A DNA stretch of 53,811 nucleotides from KLAP211 sp964650085. GTDB lineage: Bacteria; Patescibacteriota; Dojkabacteria; J137. Each line of letters opens with the position of its first letter. Position 1 is the first letter of the stretch. Of the stretch, positions 18,315 to 27,255 are shown piece by piece. The notes beneath the pieces are model-generated. The model searched no databases and had not been told where the DNA came from. It saw only the letters and a list, made by a program, of their open reading frames with translations. The stretch is taken from positions 1 to 53,811 of the forward strand of contig CAZYSE010000001.1 in assembly GCA_964650085.1 (NCBI GenBank), written 5' to 3'. Both the position numbers and the translations under genes were made by a program.

Positions 18315-19364
18315 TTAGTTAAGAGGAACTGCAGCTTTATTTTTGTGCATTACTCTTTCGTAAGACTCGGAAAGGTCTAATAAAAAATTGACCTTATCTT
18401 TTTCGGCTATTAAGCCTAGTTTTTGAAAATTGTTTAGGAATCTTTTAAGGTCATCTTCTAAAAGAGTGAGTTCAGAAGTCAGTTCCTTTTTAAATTCTAG
18501 GGAATCAGTGGAGTATTCGGTTGATGTATCTAAATCTACAATTGAGCCGTCTAGGCCAATGTTTCCTAAGTGAAGTGAGCCGTGAGTAATCTTATTTGAA
18601 TGTAGAGTAGCTAAATTTTTCCCTAATGCAATTGGAAGTTTTCGCAATAAATATTCTTTGAAAACTCGTTTACCATCACTCAGATCTATATCGAAAGGGA
18701 GCATTCCAAGAAGTTGAAGTTTGTTGACCTCTTTATTGAAGCTGTCGACTATCATGTCAGCATCTAAATGCTTAAAATCGTTAAGTCTAAAAGAAATAGG
18801 CATAGCACGCAGAACAATAATAATATCTTCTTCAAGAAATTGATCAAGCTCAGCTTCGGTTGTTAGAAAACTTCTTGCACTTGTCTGGAATGAAGCTCTA
18901 ACTTCAACTTTATATTCTTCTTGAGTAAGCTTCCTTCCGTCAGGCATGTAAATAAACTTAGGCATCAGGACTGCTATTACTCTTTCAGTCGGTACACCGA
19001 GTTGAGCATATCGTTTCTGCATTTTAATAGTTCGTGCAGCATCTTTAGCAATCTCTAGCCCGAAGTATCGGAACCCTTCCATGTTTGCAGGATATTGAAT
19101 GCGTGGCATTGTCCAATTACCGCCTTTAATACTTAATCCAGAATACTTAATTCCATTCTCATCTTGCCAAATAAAATTATCAAATCCAGCCACGCGTCTT
19201 TCGACACTACGAACGTGTGAAGGGGATGTGCGGTAAACGTCCAGTTCGTTCGCTTCGGTTTCTGCGATTATAAGATTCTGCAGTTCCTCCTTAGAAATAG
19301 GAAATCCTTTAGGAGGAAGCTCAGAAATTAAATCTTCAAAAATAAGTTCCCCTTCACCTTGCAT
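18315..19364 (-). CDS. Kinase-fold-like protein, paralogue A (349 aa)
   Basis: A protein with a loop NLATLHSNKITHGSLHLGNI (His261) followed by GSIVDLD, closely resembling the HGDLHxGN...DxD core of aminoglycoside-phosphotransferase/lipopolysaccharide kinases. The expected catalytic Asp of HGD is Ser. No N-terminal P-loop is visible. Begins 9 bp after the ahcY stop, so it is almost certainly in the ahcY operon. Paralogue B at 15974 shares the same order of segments but is more degenerate. Function is unknown: it may be a phosphotransferase, an AMP-transferase or a pseudokinase scaffold. Confidence 0.55.
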   Translation of the reverse strand: MQGEGELIFEDLISELPPKGFPISKEELQNLIIAETEANELDVYRTSPSHVRSVERRVAGFDNFIWQDENGIKYSGLSIKGGNWTMPRIQYPANMEGFRYFGLEIAKDAARTIKMQKRYAQLGVPTERVIAVLMPKFIYMPDGRKLTQEEYKVEVRASFQTSARSFLTTEAELDQFLEEDIIIVLRAMPISFRLNDFKHLDADMIVDSFNKEVNKLQLLGMLPFDIDLSDGKRVFKEYLLRKLPIALGKNLATLHSNKITHGSLHLGNIGLDGSIVDLDTSTEYSTDSLEFKKELTSELTLLEDDLKRFLNNFQKLGLIAEKDKVNFLLDLSESYERVMHKNKAAVPLN

Positions 19365-19373
19365 GTTGTTATT

Positions 19374-20733
19374 TTAGTATCTGTAGTGATCTGCTTTGTA
19401 AGGACCAGCAACTTCTACTCCTAAATATTCTGCTTGAGCTTTGTTTAGAACATCAAGCTGTGCGTTTACTTTAGCTAAGTGTAATCTTGCAACTTCCTCG
19501 TCTAGGAATTTAGGCAAAGTATAAACGCCGATAGGATATTGTTCAGTCTTTGTAAATAATTCAATTTGAGCAAGAACCTGATTTGTAAAACTGTTAGACA
19601 TTACAAAACTAGGGTGTCCAGTTGCGTTTCCTAAGTTCATCAATCTTCCTTCAGAAAGCATAATAATTTCTTGATCTTTTTTAATTTGAATTAAATCTAC
19701 CTGTGGTTTGATATTTATCCAAGTATATTTCTTCATAGCTTCAACTTGAATTTCTGAGTCGAAGTGACCGATGTTCCCAACAATTGCTTTGTCTTTCATC
19801 GCTAACATGTGTTTCTCTGTAATCACATCCATACAACCAGTACATGTAATAAAGATGTCTCCGATTTTTACAGCGTCATCCATTTTCATAACTTGGAATC
19901 CTTCCATTGCTGCTTGAAGTGCGCAAATTGGGTCAACTTCTGTAACTACGATTCTTGCACCTTGTCCTTTGAATGCTTGAGCTGTTCCTTTTCCAACATC
20001 TCCAAATCCTGCAACAACAACAACTTTTCCTGAAATCATAACGTCTGTAGCTCTCATTACTCCATCAACTGCAGAGTGTCGGCAACCATAAAGATTATCG
20101 AATTTAGATTTTGTAACTGAGTCGTTTACATTAAATGCAGGGAACATAAGTTCACCTTTTTTATGCATACTGTAAAGTCTATGAACTCCAGTAGTAGTTT
20201 CTTCGCTAACGCCTTTGATTTCTTTTGCGATTCTATGGAATCTTGTAGGATCTTTTTTAATAGATTTTTTAAGTTGATTAAACAGAATAGTTTCTTCTGT
20301 ATTTCCTGGGTTGTCTAAAACAGAAATATCGTCTTCTGCTTTAACTCCCAAGTGAACCATTAAAGTTGCATCTCCACCATCGTCTAGAATCATATTTGGT
20401 CCTGTCCCATTTCCCCAATCTAAAATCTTGTCTGTATATTCCCAGTATTCTTCTAAAGTTTCTCCTTTAACAGCAAAAACTGGAATTCCAGCGGCTGCAA
20501 TTGCAGCGGCAGCATGATCTTGAGTAGAGNNNNNNNNNNACCAAAGTTTCGATCAAAACTGCAGTTTGAATTGTCATGTGTAAAGAACCAGTAATCTTTG
20601 CACCTTTAAGTGGTTTCTTTTTTCCGTACTGAGATCTTAGTGACATTAATCCAGGCATTTCTTTTTCAGCTAAATTCATTTCCTTTCTTCCAAAGTCAGC
20701 AAGTGTAATATCTTTGACAATATAATCGTTCAT
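19374..20733 (-). CDS. ahcY: Adenosylhomocysteinase (interrupted by a scaffold gap)
   Basis: NAD-dependent enzyme splitting S-adenosylhomocysteine into adenosine and homocysteine. The N-terminus (ADFGRKEMNLAEKEMPGL, GSLHMTIQTAVLIETL) precedes 10 Ns at 20530-20539. After the gap the frame resumes as STQDHAAAAIAAAGIPVFA and continues to the stop with the NAD-binding GFGDVGKGTAQAFKG and the C-terminal GPYKADHYRY. The true frame across the gap is offset from the N count. Comparison with the family suggests about 42 missing bases, so I read the gene as intact but mis-sized in the assembly. It is divergent from a PfkB kinase likely to consume the adenosine. Confidence 0.93.
20530..20539. other. Assembly gap (10 N)
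   Basis: Ten unknown bases inside ahcY. Taken literally they break the reading frame; a gap of about 42 bases (14 codons, covering the usual ALGAEVRW to CNIF segment of AhcY) would restore it. Confidence 0.98.
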
Positions 20734-20765
20734 AGAGTTGGTGATAAATTTTAAATTAACAACTT

Positions 20766-20771
20766 ATTATA
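20766..20771 (-). promoter_or_regulatory. -10 box of ahcY
   Basis: TATAAT on the minus strand, 32 bp before the ahcY ATG. No SAH-riboswitch consensus is visible in the short leader. Confidence 0.45.
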
Positions 20772-20859
20772 TCACTCAGAAAAAAATCAAAAATCAAAAA
20801 ATCAATTAACTAAAATGTAATCTAGAAAAGTCACAACACTGCATTGGTACCTCGCCACA

Positions 20860-20882
20860 GATACCGCAATAACTGCGGTATC
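20860..20882. repeat. GATACCGCA/TGCGGTATC hairpin
   Basis: Perfect 9-bp stem with an ATAAC loop in the 236-bp divergent region between ahcY and the PfkB kinase. It resembles other isolated hairpins in the window. A regulatory role is possible from its position but is not shown. Confidence 0.5.
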
Positions 20883-20969
20883 CAGCTGTAGAATTTGGAT
20901 ATTGGAGCTTGGAATTTCTCCGACAAGGAGGAGTGTTATACTTTTAATAATAATATTAAATTTTAAAAT

Positions 20970-21926
20970 ATGAGAAACAAAGCTTTAGTAGTTGGATCTG
21001 TTGCATACGACATAATCTTTTCTGTTCATAATGTTTTTAAAGATGAAGTAATTGTAGAAAAAGATGGAAACATAAAAGACATTTCTATGATGTTAACTGC
21101 ACAAAATAAAAAAGTTTTTTGGGGCGGAACAGGTGGAAACATTGCATACGGTTTAGCAGTTCAAAAAGAATCACCTTATCTTTTTTCGGTCGTTGGCGAT
21201 GATTTTAATCACGATTACAAAGCCCATTTAGAAAACCACGGAGTTAACCTTAAAGTTGTTACAAAACCTGGAGAATTTACAGCTACGTTTTACGGAATTT
21301 CAGATACTAAAAAAGAGCAAATAGGAATTTTCCAACCAAATACGCACGGAGATTACATGGATCAAATTCAACTAAAAGATACGCTTACCCAAAATGATTT
21401 TGATCGAATTAAGGTAGCCGTTTTTTCTCCTGGAACCGGAATCAGTATCCGAAATCACATGAAGCAGTTACGAGAGGCTGTGGGCATGGACGCAACAATC
21501 ATTTTTGATCCATCACAAGTGTTATCAATTTTCTTTGATGAACCACTTTTAAGAGAATGCATCGAAATGGCAAACATATTTATCGGAAATGAAACTGAAA
21601 TTGCTCAACTTCAGTCAATGTTAGGAATGAAAATTAATGAAATCCTAAACCTAGGTCTTGATGCTGTAATCGAAACTTTAGGAGCTAAAGGAAGCAAGAT
21701 TTATCAAAGAACAGGAGAAATCCATGTAGATGCTAAAGAAGCTAAAGAATTTGTAGAACAGACTGGTGCAGGCGATGCGTTTAGAGCAGGATTAATAAAA
21801 GGTTTGTTACACGACTTGAGTCTAGAGGAATCGTGCAAAATTGGTGCAGAAATGGCCGCTTTAAATGTTGCGGTAGAGGGAGGGCAGAATTATAGAGATC
21901 TGGTTGAAGACGACTCGGTAAACTAG
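20970..21926 (+). CDS. PfkB family carbohydrate kinase, probable adenosine kinase
   Basis: A 318-residue ribokinase-fold enzyme. It carries the N-terminal GGTGGNIAYGLAVQ motif and the second PfkB signature QTGAGDAFRAGLIKGL with catalytic Asp269. Sequence features (long insert after the GGxxxN motif, NETEIAQL) fit the adenosine kinase/nucleoside kinase branch, but substrate is an inference. The strongest support is position: it is head-to-head with ahcY, whose product adenosine it would convert to AMP, pulling the hydrolase reaction forward. Confidence 0.85.
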   Translation: MRNKALVVGSVAYDIIFSVHNVFKDEVIVEKDGNIKDISMMLTAQNKKVFWGGTGGNIAYGLAVQKESPYLFSVVGDDFNHDYKAHLENHGVNLKVVTKPGEFTATFYGISDTKKEQIGIFQPNTHGDYMDQIQLKDTLTQNDFDRIKVAVFSPGTGISIRNHMKQLREAVGMDATIIFDPSQVLSIFFDEPLLRECIEMANIFIGNETEIAQLQSMLGMKINEILNLGLDAVIETLGAKGSKIYQRTGEIHVDAKEAKEFVEQTGAGDAFRAGLIKGLLHDLSLEESCKIGAEMAALNVAVEGGQNYRDLVEDDSVN

Positions 21927-21981
21927 CCAGGTATTGAGTTTTAGCGGTTTGGTGCTAAAATGTGGCGGATTATAAATAGAA

Positions 21982-22818
21982 ATGAATACAGATGAAATAC
22001 CAGACCAAACTGGGCAGGAAAAGAAGTCAGAATTGGCATCTTTACTACAAGAAATAGAGAGCTGTGTAATAGATGTATCTCAAGGGGAGCAATGGAAAGT
22101 TTTTTTCGCATTGATTTGCAAGTTCAGAATCGCAGCTGGGAAAGATCTTATGCCGTACAAGCAACAGTTGAAGCTTGCGATTAGCAGTGCACATAATGGC
22201 GAAATTGGTTTGTTAAACGCACACAAAAGCCTTCTAAGACATTTGGGTTATCATAAACCAGCAATCCTTCGAGAACCAGATAGGATAACAAGTCTACAAC
22301 TATATCGAATCTTTTCGGAAGTTATTTCCGATGTATTTAATTTAATAGACTATAATATTGCGAGGATAAGCATAGGAATTGAATCTTTAGGTAATACCCA
22401 GGAAGCTGCTGAAGAAGTTCTAAGTCAGATTTCATTGTGTACGATAACTCAGCAAACTAGAGGTAGGAAAAACCTCAAAAAAATGTTTGTACTAATCAAT
22501 CTTTACCGACAAATCGCGGAGGAGTTAGGTATTCCTCACGAGGATATTCTAGAAAGATTGAGTTTAAACATAGTTCAAGCACATAAAGATGACCTAAATG
22601 GAGTTAAGTATCACAAAGCCTTATTCGATAAAATGATTTATGAAAGGCGAAGATTTAAGTATGACGAAACTATTGGGGAGATAGTTCCAAGAATTCTAAA
22701 TCCAAATTTGGAAGCAGATGTTGAAATTCTCCAATTTACTAATGATGTATTCTACACGGCTGAACTTGTTGCAAAAGCACACAAAAGAGAATCGCTGAAG
22801 CAAAGAGAAGAGGCATAG
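21982..22818 (+). CDS. Hypothetical helical protein, 278 aa
   Basis: Unrecognised, predicted almost entirely alpha-helical and soluble, with a charged C-terminus (AHKRESLKQREEA). It starts 55 bp after the PfkB gene and is followed 17 bp later by another helical protein with a similar opening (a Gln-Trp pair in EQWKVFF here, EQWTQLL there, then an LxxAxxxxF-like helix). They may be diverged paralogues working together. Confidence 0.7.
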   Translation: MNTDEIPDQTGQEKKSELASLLQEIESCVIDVSQGEQWKVFFALICKFRIAAGKDLMPYKQQLKLAISSAHNGEIGLLNAHKSLLRHLGYHKPAILREPDRITSLQLYRIFSEVISDVFNLIDYNIARISIGIESLGNTQEAAEEVLSQISLCTITQQTRGRKNLKKMFVLINLYRQIAEELGIPHEDILERLSLNIVQAHKDDLNGVKYHKALFDKMIYERRRFKYDETIGEIVPRILNPNLEADVEILQFTNDVFYTAELVAKAHKRESLKQREEA

Positions 22819-22835
22819 ATTTACAAATATAAATT

Positions 22836-23540
22836 ATGGAAGACAATTTACAAAACTATCAAAATTCGATTTCGTCTCGACTAGAAGGAATTAATCTAGA
22901 ATCAGCAGAGCAATGGACGCAACTACTAGAGATTGCTCAGTCACTATTTATGGTGGCTAACCATCAACAGTGGTTAGATACAATGACACCACATTTAAAA
23001 AGAATTTTCAGAAACGATACCAAACTAATTCAAAGTTATTTGTCGAATCTAGGACGAATAGTAAAAGACTTAAAGCCGCCCTACAGTCTGGGAGTGAACA
23101 AACTTAGAAACAGTTTACGTGATCTTAATAAAGATGCTGCAAGAAGTGTTTATGACGTTTCTACGATAATTAGTATCTGGGACATTGATCATCTGCTATC
23201 AGAATTGTCAGCAATAAATACCTCAAATTTCAACGAAGCGACGTGTAAATATTTGTTCGCACTTTTTCATCAAATACGACTTGCTTCTGCAGAAGATTTC
23301 GAAAGCATGAATTTAAGATTAGTCGATGTTATAAACTTCATTTTTAAAAATGATGTAGGAAAAGTTACGGCATTAATAAATTGGCTAGATACTTTAAACG
23401 AAGTGCCCGATACACATAAAAACTCAAGGGAAGCACTTAAAGTTATTTTGACAGAAATTAGAAAGAACCTTGCCTCCCAAATTCGACTGTCAAGACACTA
23501 TCCAGGACAAGCTGAGAGCGCAGAGGCAGAAGCATACTAA
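22836..23540 (+). CDS. Hypothetical helical protein, 234 aa
   Basis: Unrecognised soluble helical protein 17 bp downstream of the 278-aa protein, almost certainly co-transcribed. Shared features with its neighbour are the N-terminal SAEQWTQLLEIAQ segment and regular amphipathic helices through residue 220. The C-terminus is Ala/Glu-rich (GQAESAEAEAY). No catalytic motif is visible. Confidence 0.7.
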   Translation: MEDNLQNYQNSISSRLEGINLESAEQWTQLLEIAQSLFMVANHQQWLDTMTPHLKRIFRNDTKLIQSYLSNLGRIVKDLKPPYSLGVNKLRNSLRDLNKDAARSVYDVSTIISIWDIDHLLSELSAINTSNFNEATCKYLFALFHQIRLASAEDFESMNLRLVDVINFIFKNDVGKVTALINWLDTLNEVPDTHKNSREALKVILTEIRKNLASQIRLSRHYPGQAESAEAEAY

Positions 23541-23606
23541 TCTCCTTGTAGTTAAAGCGTTTTAGCGATATACTGTACGCGTACTATTTTTTTAGAAAAA
23601 CAAACA

Positions 23607-24128
23607 ATGGGTAATTACAGAAATGATCGATTTGGAGGCGGTGGAAACAGAAGCTACGGCGGCGGTTCATCATATAGAGGAGGAAGAGATTCCGACAGAG
23701 GAGGTTACGGTAATAGAGAGGAAAAAGAAATGTTTAAGACAGTTTGCGATAACTGTGGAAAATCATGCGAAGTTCCTTTTAAACCAAGTGGCGATAAGCC
23801 AGTCTACTGTAGCGATTGCTTTAATCAGCAAAGAAGCGATAGAGGAGATTCACCAAGATCAGAAAGAAGAGAGTTTGGAGGTAATGATGCCCCAAGAGCT
23901 ACTAATTCTGGTGCTGGAAATGACAAAATCATGGAGCAATTGAATATTCTAAACGCTAAATTCGACAAGCTTTTGACTGTTTTAGAGTCATTAACTGTAG
24001 ACGAAGATGAGTTAGAAGACGAAATTGAGGAAGCTTTTGAAGATTCAACTCCAGAAGTTGTTGCTGAAGAAGTGAAACCTGCAAAAGAAAAGAAATCTAA
24101 GGCTAAGAAAGCTGATAAAGTAGAGTAA
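23607..24128 (+). CDS. RGG-rich protein with CxxC-CxxC zinc ribbon
   Basis: A 173-residue protein in three parts. Residues 1-35 are Gly/Arg/Tyr-rich (GGGGNRSYGGGSSYRGGR), like an RGG RNA-binding tail. Residues about 42-75 hold a zinc ribbon CDNCGKSCEVPFKPSG then PVYCSDCF, a domain common in CPR bacteria and related to treble-clef-like ribbons of unknown role. The C-terminus has a short coiled coil (MEQLNILNAKFDKLLTVLESL) followed by an acidic then Lys-rich tail. A nucleic-acid-binding role is inferred. A terminator follows. Confidence 0.8.
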   Translation: MGNYRNDRFGGGGNRSYGGGSSYRGGRDSDRGGYGNREEKEMFKTVCDNCGKSCEVPFKPSGDKPVYCSDCFNQQRSDRGDSPRSERREFGGNDAPRATNSGAGNDKIMEQLNILNAKFDKLLTVLESLTVDEDELEDEIEEAFEDSTPEVVAEEVKPAKEKKSKAKKADKVE

Positions 24129-24147
24129 ATTAAAATATTACTCTCAG

Positions 24148-24177
24148 AAAAACGTCACCTAACCAGTGGCGTTTTTT
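24148..24177 (+). terminator. Rho-independent terminator
   Basis: AAAAACGTCAC pairs with GTGGCGTTTTT around CTAACCA (one G-T pair), with a run of six T in the 3' arm. It ends the zinc-ribbon gene transcript. Confidence 0.8.
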
Positions 24178-24224
24178 GTCTTACTACGCTAAAGCTTCGT
24201 AAGATAAATTATTAAACTCATAGT

Positions 24225-24785
24225 ATGACTACTGACGAGATATTTATACAGAATTCAACTGAACTCAGAGAATGGTTGGCGACCAACCACGATAAGGTCA
24301 GCAGTGCTTGGCTTGTTTACCCCAAAGGAAAAGATAGAACAATTCAAATGAGCGAGATTGTAGAACAGCTTTTGTGTTTTGGTTGGATAGATAGCGTTGC
24401 AGGTAAAGTAGACGAAAGCAGAAGTAAAATCTACATTTCACCTAGGAAACCAAAAAGCATGTGGTCTAAGGTAAATAAAGCTAGGGTAGAGAAGCTGATT
24501 AAGTTGGGCCTTATGACAAAGGTCGGGATGGACAAAGTGAAATTGGCAAAAAAAACAGGAACTTGGGATGCGTTAAATGATGTAGAAAATTTAGTTATTC
24601 CAAACGATCTTAAAAAGGAATTCCAGAATTATAAAGATGCAGAAGAAAACTTCACGAACTTCTCAAGTTCTTCTAAGAAAGTTATGTTGACCTGGATACT
24701 CAGCGCAAAAACAGAGGAGACTAGAACAAAAAGAATAAAAGATATTGTTGAAAATGCAGCGAAAAATATAAAAGCAAAGGCGTAG
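24225..24785 (+). CDS. YdeI/OmdA family protein
   Basis: A 186-residue member of the YdeI (OmpD-associated, 'bacteriocin-protection') family. Family segments are ELREWLATNH, SSAWLVYPKG, LCFGWIDSVAGKVD, YISPRKPKSMWSKVN and the C-terminal FSSSSKKVMLTWILSAKTEE with TRTKRIKDIVE. The biochemical function is not established in the literature I can recall. Note that a separate OmdA C-terminal-like domain and three DUF1801 proteins lie 2-5 kb away; in other bacteria these two domains occur fused, so the region collects relatives of one system. Confidence 0.88.
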   Translation: MTTDEIFIQNSTELREWLATNHDKVSSAWLVYPKGKDRTIQMSEIVEQLLCFGWIDSVAGKVDESRSKIYISPRKPKSMWSKVNKARVEKLIKLGLMTKVGMDKVKLAKKTGTWDALNDVENLVIPNDLKKEFQNYKDAEENFTNFSSSSKKVMLTWILSAKTEETRTKRIKDIVENAAKNIKAKA

Positions 24786-24865
24786 TTTTTGAAAATTAAA
24801 GCTGTTGCCTACACTGCAAGCTACCTGTTAAACTTGGGAAACATATTTATTTTTTAAGTTTTTTT

Positions 24866-25399
24866 ATGAAGAAAGTTGCGATGATTGGAATCCCTTTAGT
24901 TGCTTTAGTTCTGTTGATAGTTCTAGTTTTATTCTTTACAAGCAGAAATAATGCTCCTGTAGAAAATAATCAAGAAGCAACATCAAACACAGATACAGAT
25001 TCACAAGATCAAGTAATCGAGGAAACAGCAACAATCGAAGTAAATGAAGACGGATCAATTCCTTTTTCTAGAATTGGTAAAGGAATTTTGGATGCAAAAG
25101 AAGACTTCCCAACTTTCAAATTTGAAAACGGTACAGGAACTTGTATGGATCAAGGATTTCCAAACGACATGATTTATTCATCAGAAAATATTGTAATGAC
25201 AGAAGACGGTTCATATTCCGAGGACTATACTGCTGTAGATTTCTTAGGAAATATCCGATTTGATGGATTAACACTATCAAGCGGATCTGCAGCTTGTATG
25301 TTTGAAACATCAGCGGATAGCGATAACGCTACAGTATCTTGCTCTGTTGACGAAGTAGAAGTCTGTACAGCTTCATTCCAGTTTAACGCTTACGAATAG
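24866..25399 (+). CDS. Membrane-anchored extracellular protein, 177 aa
   Basis: An N-terminal hydrophobic segment (residues 4-25, MIGIPLVALVLLIVLVLFF) with a positive MKK start is followed by a Thr/Asp/Glu-rich linker and a domain of about 120 residues with four cysteines (CMDQ, ACMFE, SCSV, EVCTA). No lipobox is seen, so it is anchored by the helix with the domain outside. The Cys spacing would allow two disulfides. I recognise no family. Confidence 0.75.
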   Translation: MKKVAMIGIPLVALVLLIVLVLFFTSRNNAPVENNQEATSNTDTDSQDQVIEETATIEVNEDGSIPFSRIGKGILDAKEDFPTFKFENGTGTCMDQGFPNDMIYSSENIVMTEDGSYSEDYTAVDFLGNIRFDGLTLSSGSAACMFETSADSDNATVSCSVDEVEVCTASFQFNAYE

Positions 25400-25506
25400 A
25401 ATACTTGGTGGCTGACGAAATTTCGGCCACCAGATTCCTTTAAAATCCAACTAAACTAGACAAAATCTCCCTTCAACTTATATAATCTCCTGCTTAAGCA
25501 TAAAAT

Positions 25507-26040
25507 ATGAATGTAACAGATGCAGGAGAAGTATTTAACATTGGCACTGGCTTTGATGATTTAGATTTTCGAACACAAGAAGATCTTCAGGCAATAATCG
25601 CTAATATTGAAAACTTATTAGCTGAGAGTTTCAAGCATATAAGCTTATCTGACCTACGTGAGCTACAAACATTTACCTCCGCAGAGATTAGTGAGCACTA
25701 CAGAATGTATGCAATACCCGAAAGTAGGTACGGCATAGGATTCTCCATGCTATCGCAAAAACTCTTTTTAAGAGCAATTGAAATGATCTACCACCTATGG
25801 AACATCTACGGTGATGAGCAGATGTTAGCAAGGTTTGTTTTTGTTGAGGATAAAGAGTCTGCTATCTACTGGTCTAAGGGTGCTTCCGAAGCTCGATTAG
25901 CTATTCATGAAGTGTTTAGTGAACTTGGAGATATTGGGCTTAAAACCAATCGTGAATTATGTTATTTCTACGTTGTCGCTCACCTCTACAAGTTGTTTAG
26001 AGGAAAATACGGCAGGTTCTCAAACATAGATCAGTACTAA
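25507..26040 (+). CDS. Hypothetical protein, 177 aa
   Basis: Unrecognised soluble, helical protein. A TATAAT-like box lies about 25 bp upstream of the ATG. Its stop overlaps the stop of the convergent minus-strand gene by a few bases, so the accessory operon to the right ends exactly here. Conserved-looking features are the HYRMYAIPESRYGIGFSML segment and a Trp/Tyr-rich helix after it. Confidence 0.65.
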   Translation: MNVTDAGEVFNIGTGFDDLDFRTQEDLQAIIANIENLLAESFKHISLSDLRELQTFTSAEISEHYRMYAIPESRYGIGFSMLSQKLFLRAIEMIYHLWNIYGDEQMLARFVFVEDKESAIYWSKGASEARLAIHEVFSELGDIGLKTNRELCYFYVVAHLYKLFRGKYGRFSNIDQY

Positions 26041-26543
26041 ATTTTCCTGCTATCATAAGCCCAGTGTAGAATTGCTTGTCTTTGTTTTCTTCTGCAAGAA
26101 ATATCACCGGGCATACAATTTTTTTTAACTTGAGCAATGTGACGTTGAATTGCTTTCCATCTTTTAATTTGTCTTTCATCTTCGACGGGTAATCGTCTTC
26201 CCATAAAATATCTGCAGTACCACTGAAACCAACCCCTAGGATCTTCTTCGTGAATCCAACCTTTCCTACGCCATACACTTAGTGGCTGACTTGCGTTAAC
26301 TCCAAAGTAATTCAAAGTACCATCGTGTTTAGTAGAGCAGAGTTTTGCTTTCTCGTACCAATCTTTTGGAAATTCCGCTCCACAATCTGTCATATATTTG
26401 CCACCAAAAACTCCTAACTCCAGCATTTCTTTTGGCGTAAGTTCAGGCTTGAAATCTGGATGGAAATTCTTTCCCATTTCCTCGCTCAAAATGTAGGAAT
26501 AGTTTTCTTGCATTAAATCGTTTACGAGTACGGTTTTTGTCAT
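26037..26543 (-). CDS. Conserved hypothetical protein, Trp/Cys-rich (168 aa)
   Basis: Last gene of the minus-strand accessory operon. It has a striking block DPRGWFQWYCRYFMGRR followed by QIKRWKAIQRH, and LGVFGGKYMTDCGAEFP earlier. I have the impression that this pattern recurs in proteins from many bacteria and some eukaryotes but cannot name a domain. The density of Trp, Arg and His suggests nucleic-acid or phosphate contacts. Starts 4 bp after its neighbour. Confidence 0.75.
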   Translation of the reverse strand: MTKTVLVNDLMQENYSYILSEEMGKNFHPDFKPELTPKEMLELGVFGGKYMTDCGAEFPKDWYEKAKLCSTKHDGTLNYFGVNASQPLSVWRRKGWIHEEDPRGWFQWYCRYFMGRRLPVEDERQIKRWKAIQRHIAQVKKNCMPGDISCRRKQRQAILHWAYDSRKI

Positions 26544-26547
26544 AGGT

Positions 26548-27198
26548 TTATTTGGAATTTAACCATAATTCATTAATTGTCTCGTAACTGAGTTCCAAAT
26601 TGTAGATCTCTAAGAAAAGTCTATTCAAATCTTCTGTCGATTTACATTCCTTAAGTCGCTTAATTAAATCCAACAGCTTTTCTTTTCCAAACTTTTCAAC
26701 AAGCAACTGAATAACAAATCCCGATTCTTGATATACATTTCCTTCTACGTTTTTATCAAAAAACTTGAGGAAATCAGTAAACATTTCCGGAGTTTTCTTG
26801 TATTTATTCTGACCAGAAAGATAAATCGCACAACCTTCCCAAATCCAATCTGGGCGAGAATTAAAATTAGAAACATGCTGAAAGAACAGATGACTTAATT
26901 CATGTTTTATTAACATTAGGTACTGCTCATCAAGGTCCAGAGGAGTCATTAATTCGTTATAAATTTCTTTGCTCACTATGTAAACACTTCCGTTTCCTAC
27001 CCATCCAGAAGCACCTTTGAAGTTAGATAATCCCATTTGTTCTCGGCATTTTTGTATGTCTTCTTTTGTACTCAAAATAAAAATCTTTGGTTTGTTTTCA
27101 GTCCAGTTGAGTTCATAAAAAGCATCAAGCTCCTGCATTGCTTGGCTGTAAAAATCCGCAAGTGATAAATTTTCTGAAACTTTAATGTCGTAAAACAT
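26548..27198 (-). CDS. Gluzincin-type metallopeptidase (peptidase_MA-like)
   Basis: A 216-residue protein with the zinc motif HELSH (in LMLIKHELSHLFFQH) and, about 25 residues later, WIWEGCAIYLSG, whose Glu is the third zinc ligand in the gluzincin clan. The catalytic Glu of HExxH is present. No signal peptide is evident. The substrate is unknown. Its neighbours (DUF1801, OmdA, GNAT) do not point to a pathway. Confidence 0.82.
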   Translation of the reverse strand: MFYDIKVSENLSLADFYSQAMQELDAFYELNWTENKPKIFILSTKEDIQKCREQMGLSNFKGASGWVGNGSVYIVSKEIYNELMTPLDLDEQYLMLIKHELSHLFFQHVSNFNSRPDWIWEGCAIYLSGQNKYKKTPEMFTDFLKFFDKNVEGNVYQESGFVIQLLVEKFGKEKLLDLIKRLKECKSTEDLNRLFLEIYNLELSYETINELWLNSK

Positions 27199-27255
27199 GC
27201 TAAGTAATTAATAATTATTGAAGAGAATTATTTTTTAAGTTGAAATGGTCTGATT

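Noticed and set aside
20740..20960. SAH riboswitch upstream of ahcY
   Set aside because: No conserved core seen; the only hairpin (20860-20882) is outside the short ahcY leader and on the wrong side of its -10 box.
23623..23943. 106-aa plus-strand ORF overlapping the zinc-ribbon gene
   Set aside because: Out-of-frame shadow of the RGG/zinc-ribbon gene; the alternative frame has clear domains and a proper start.
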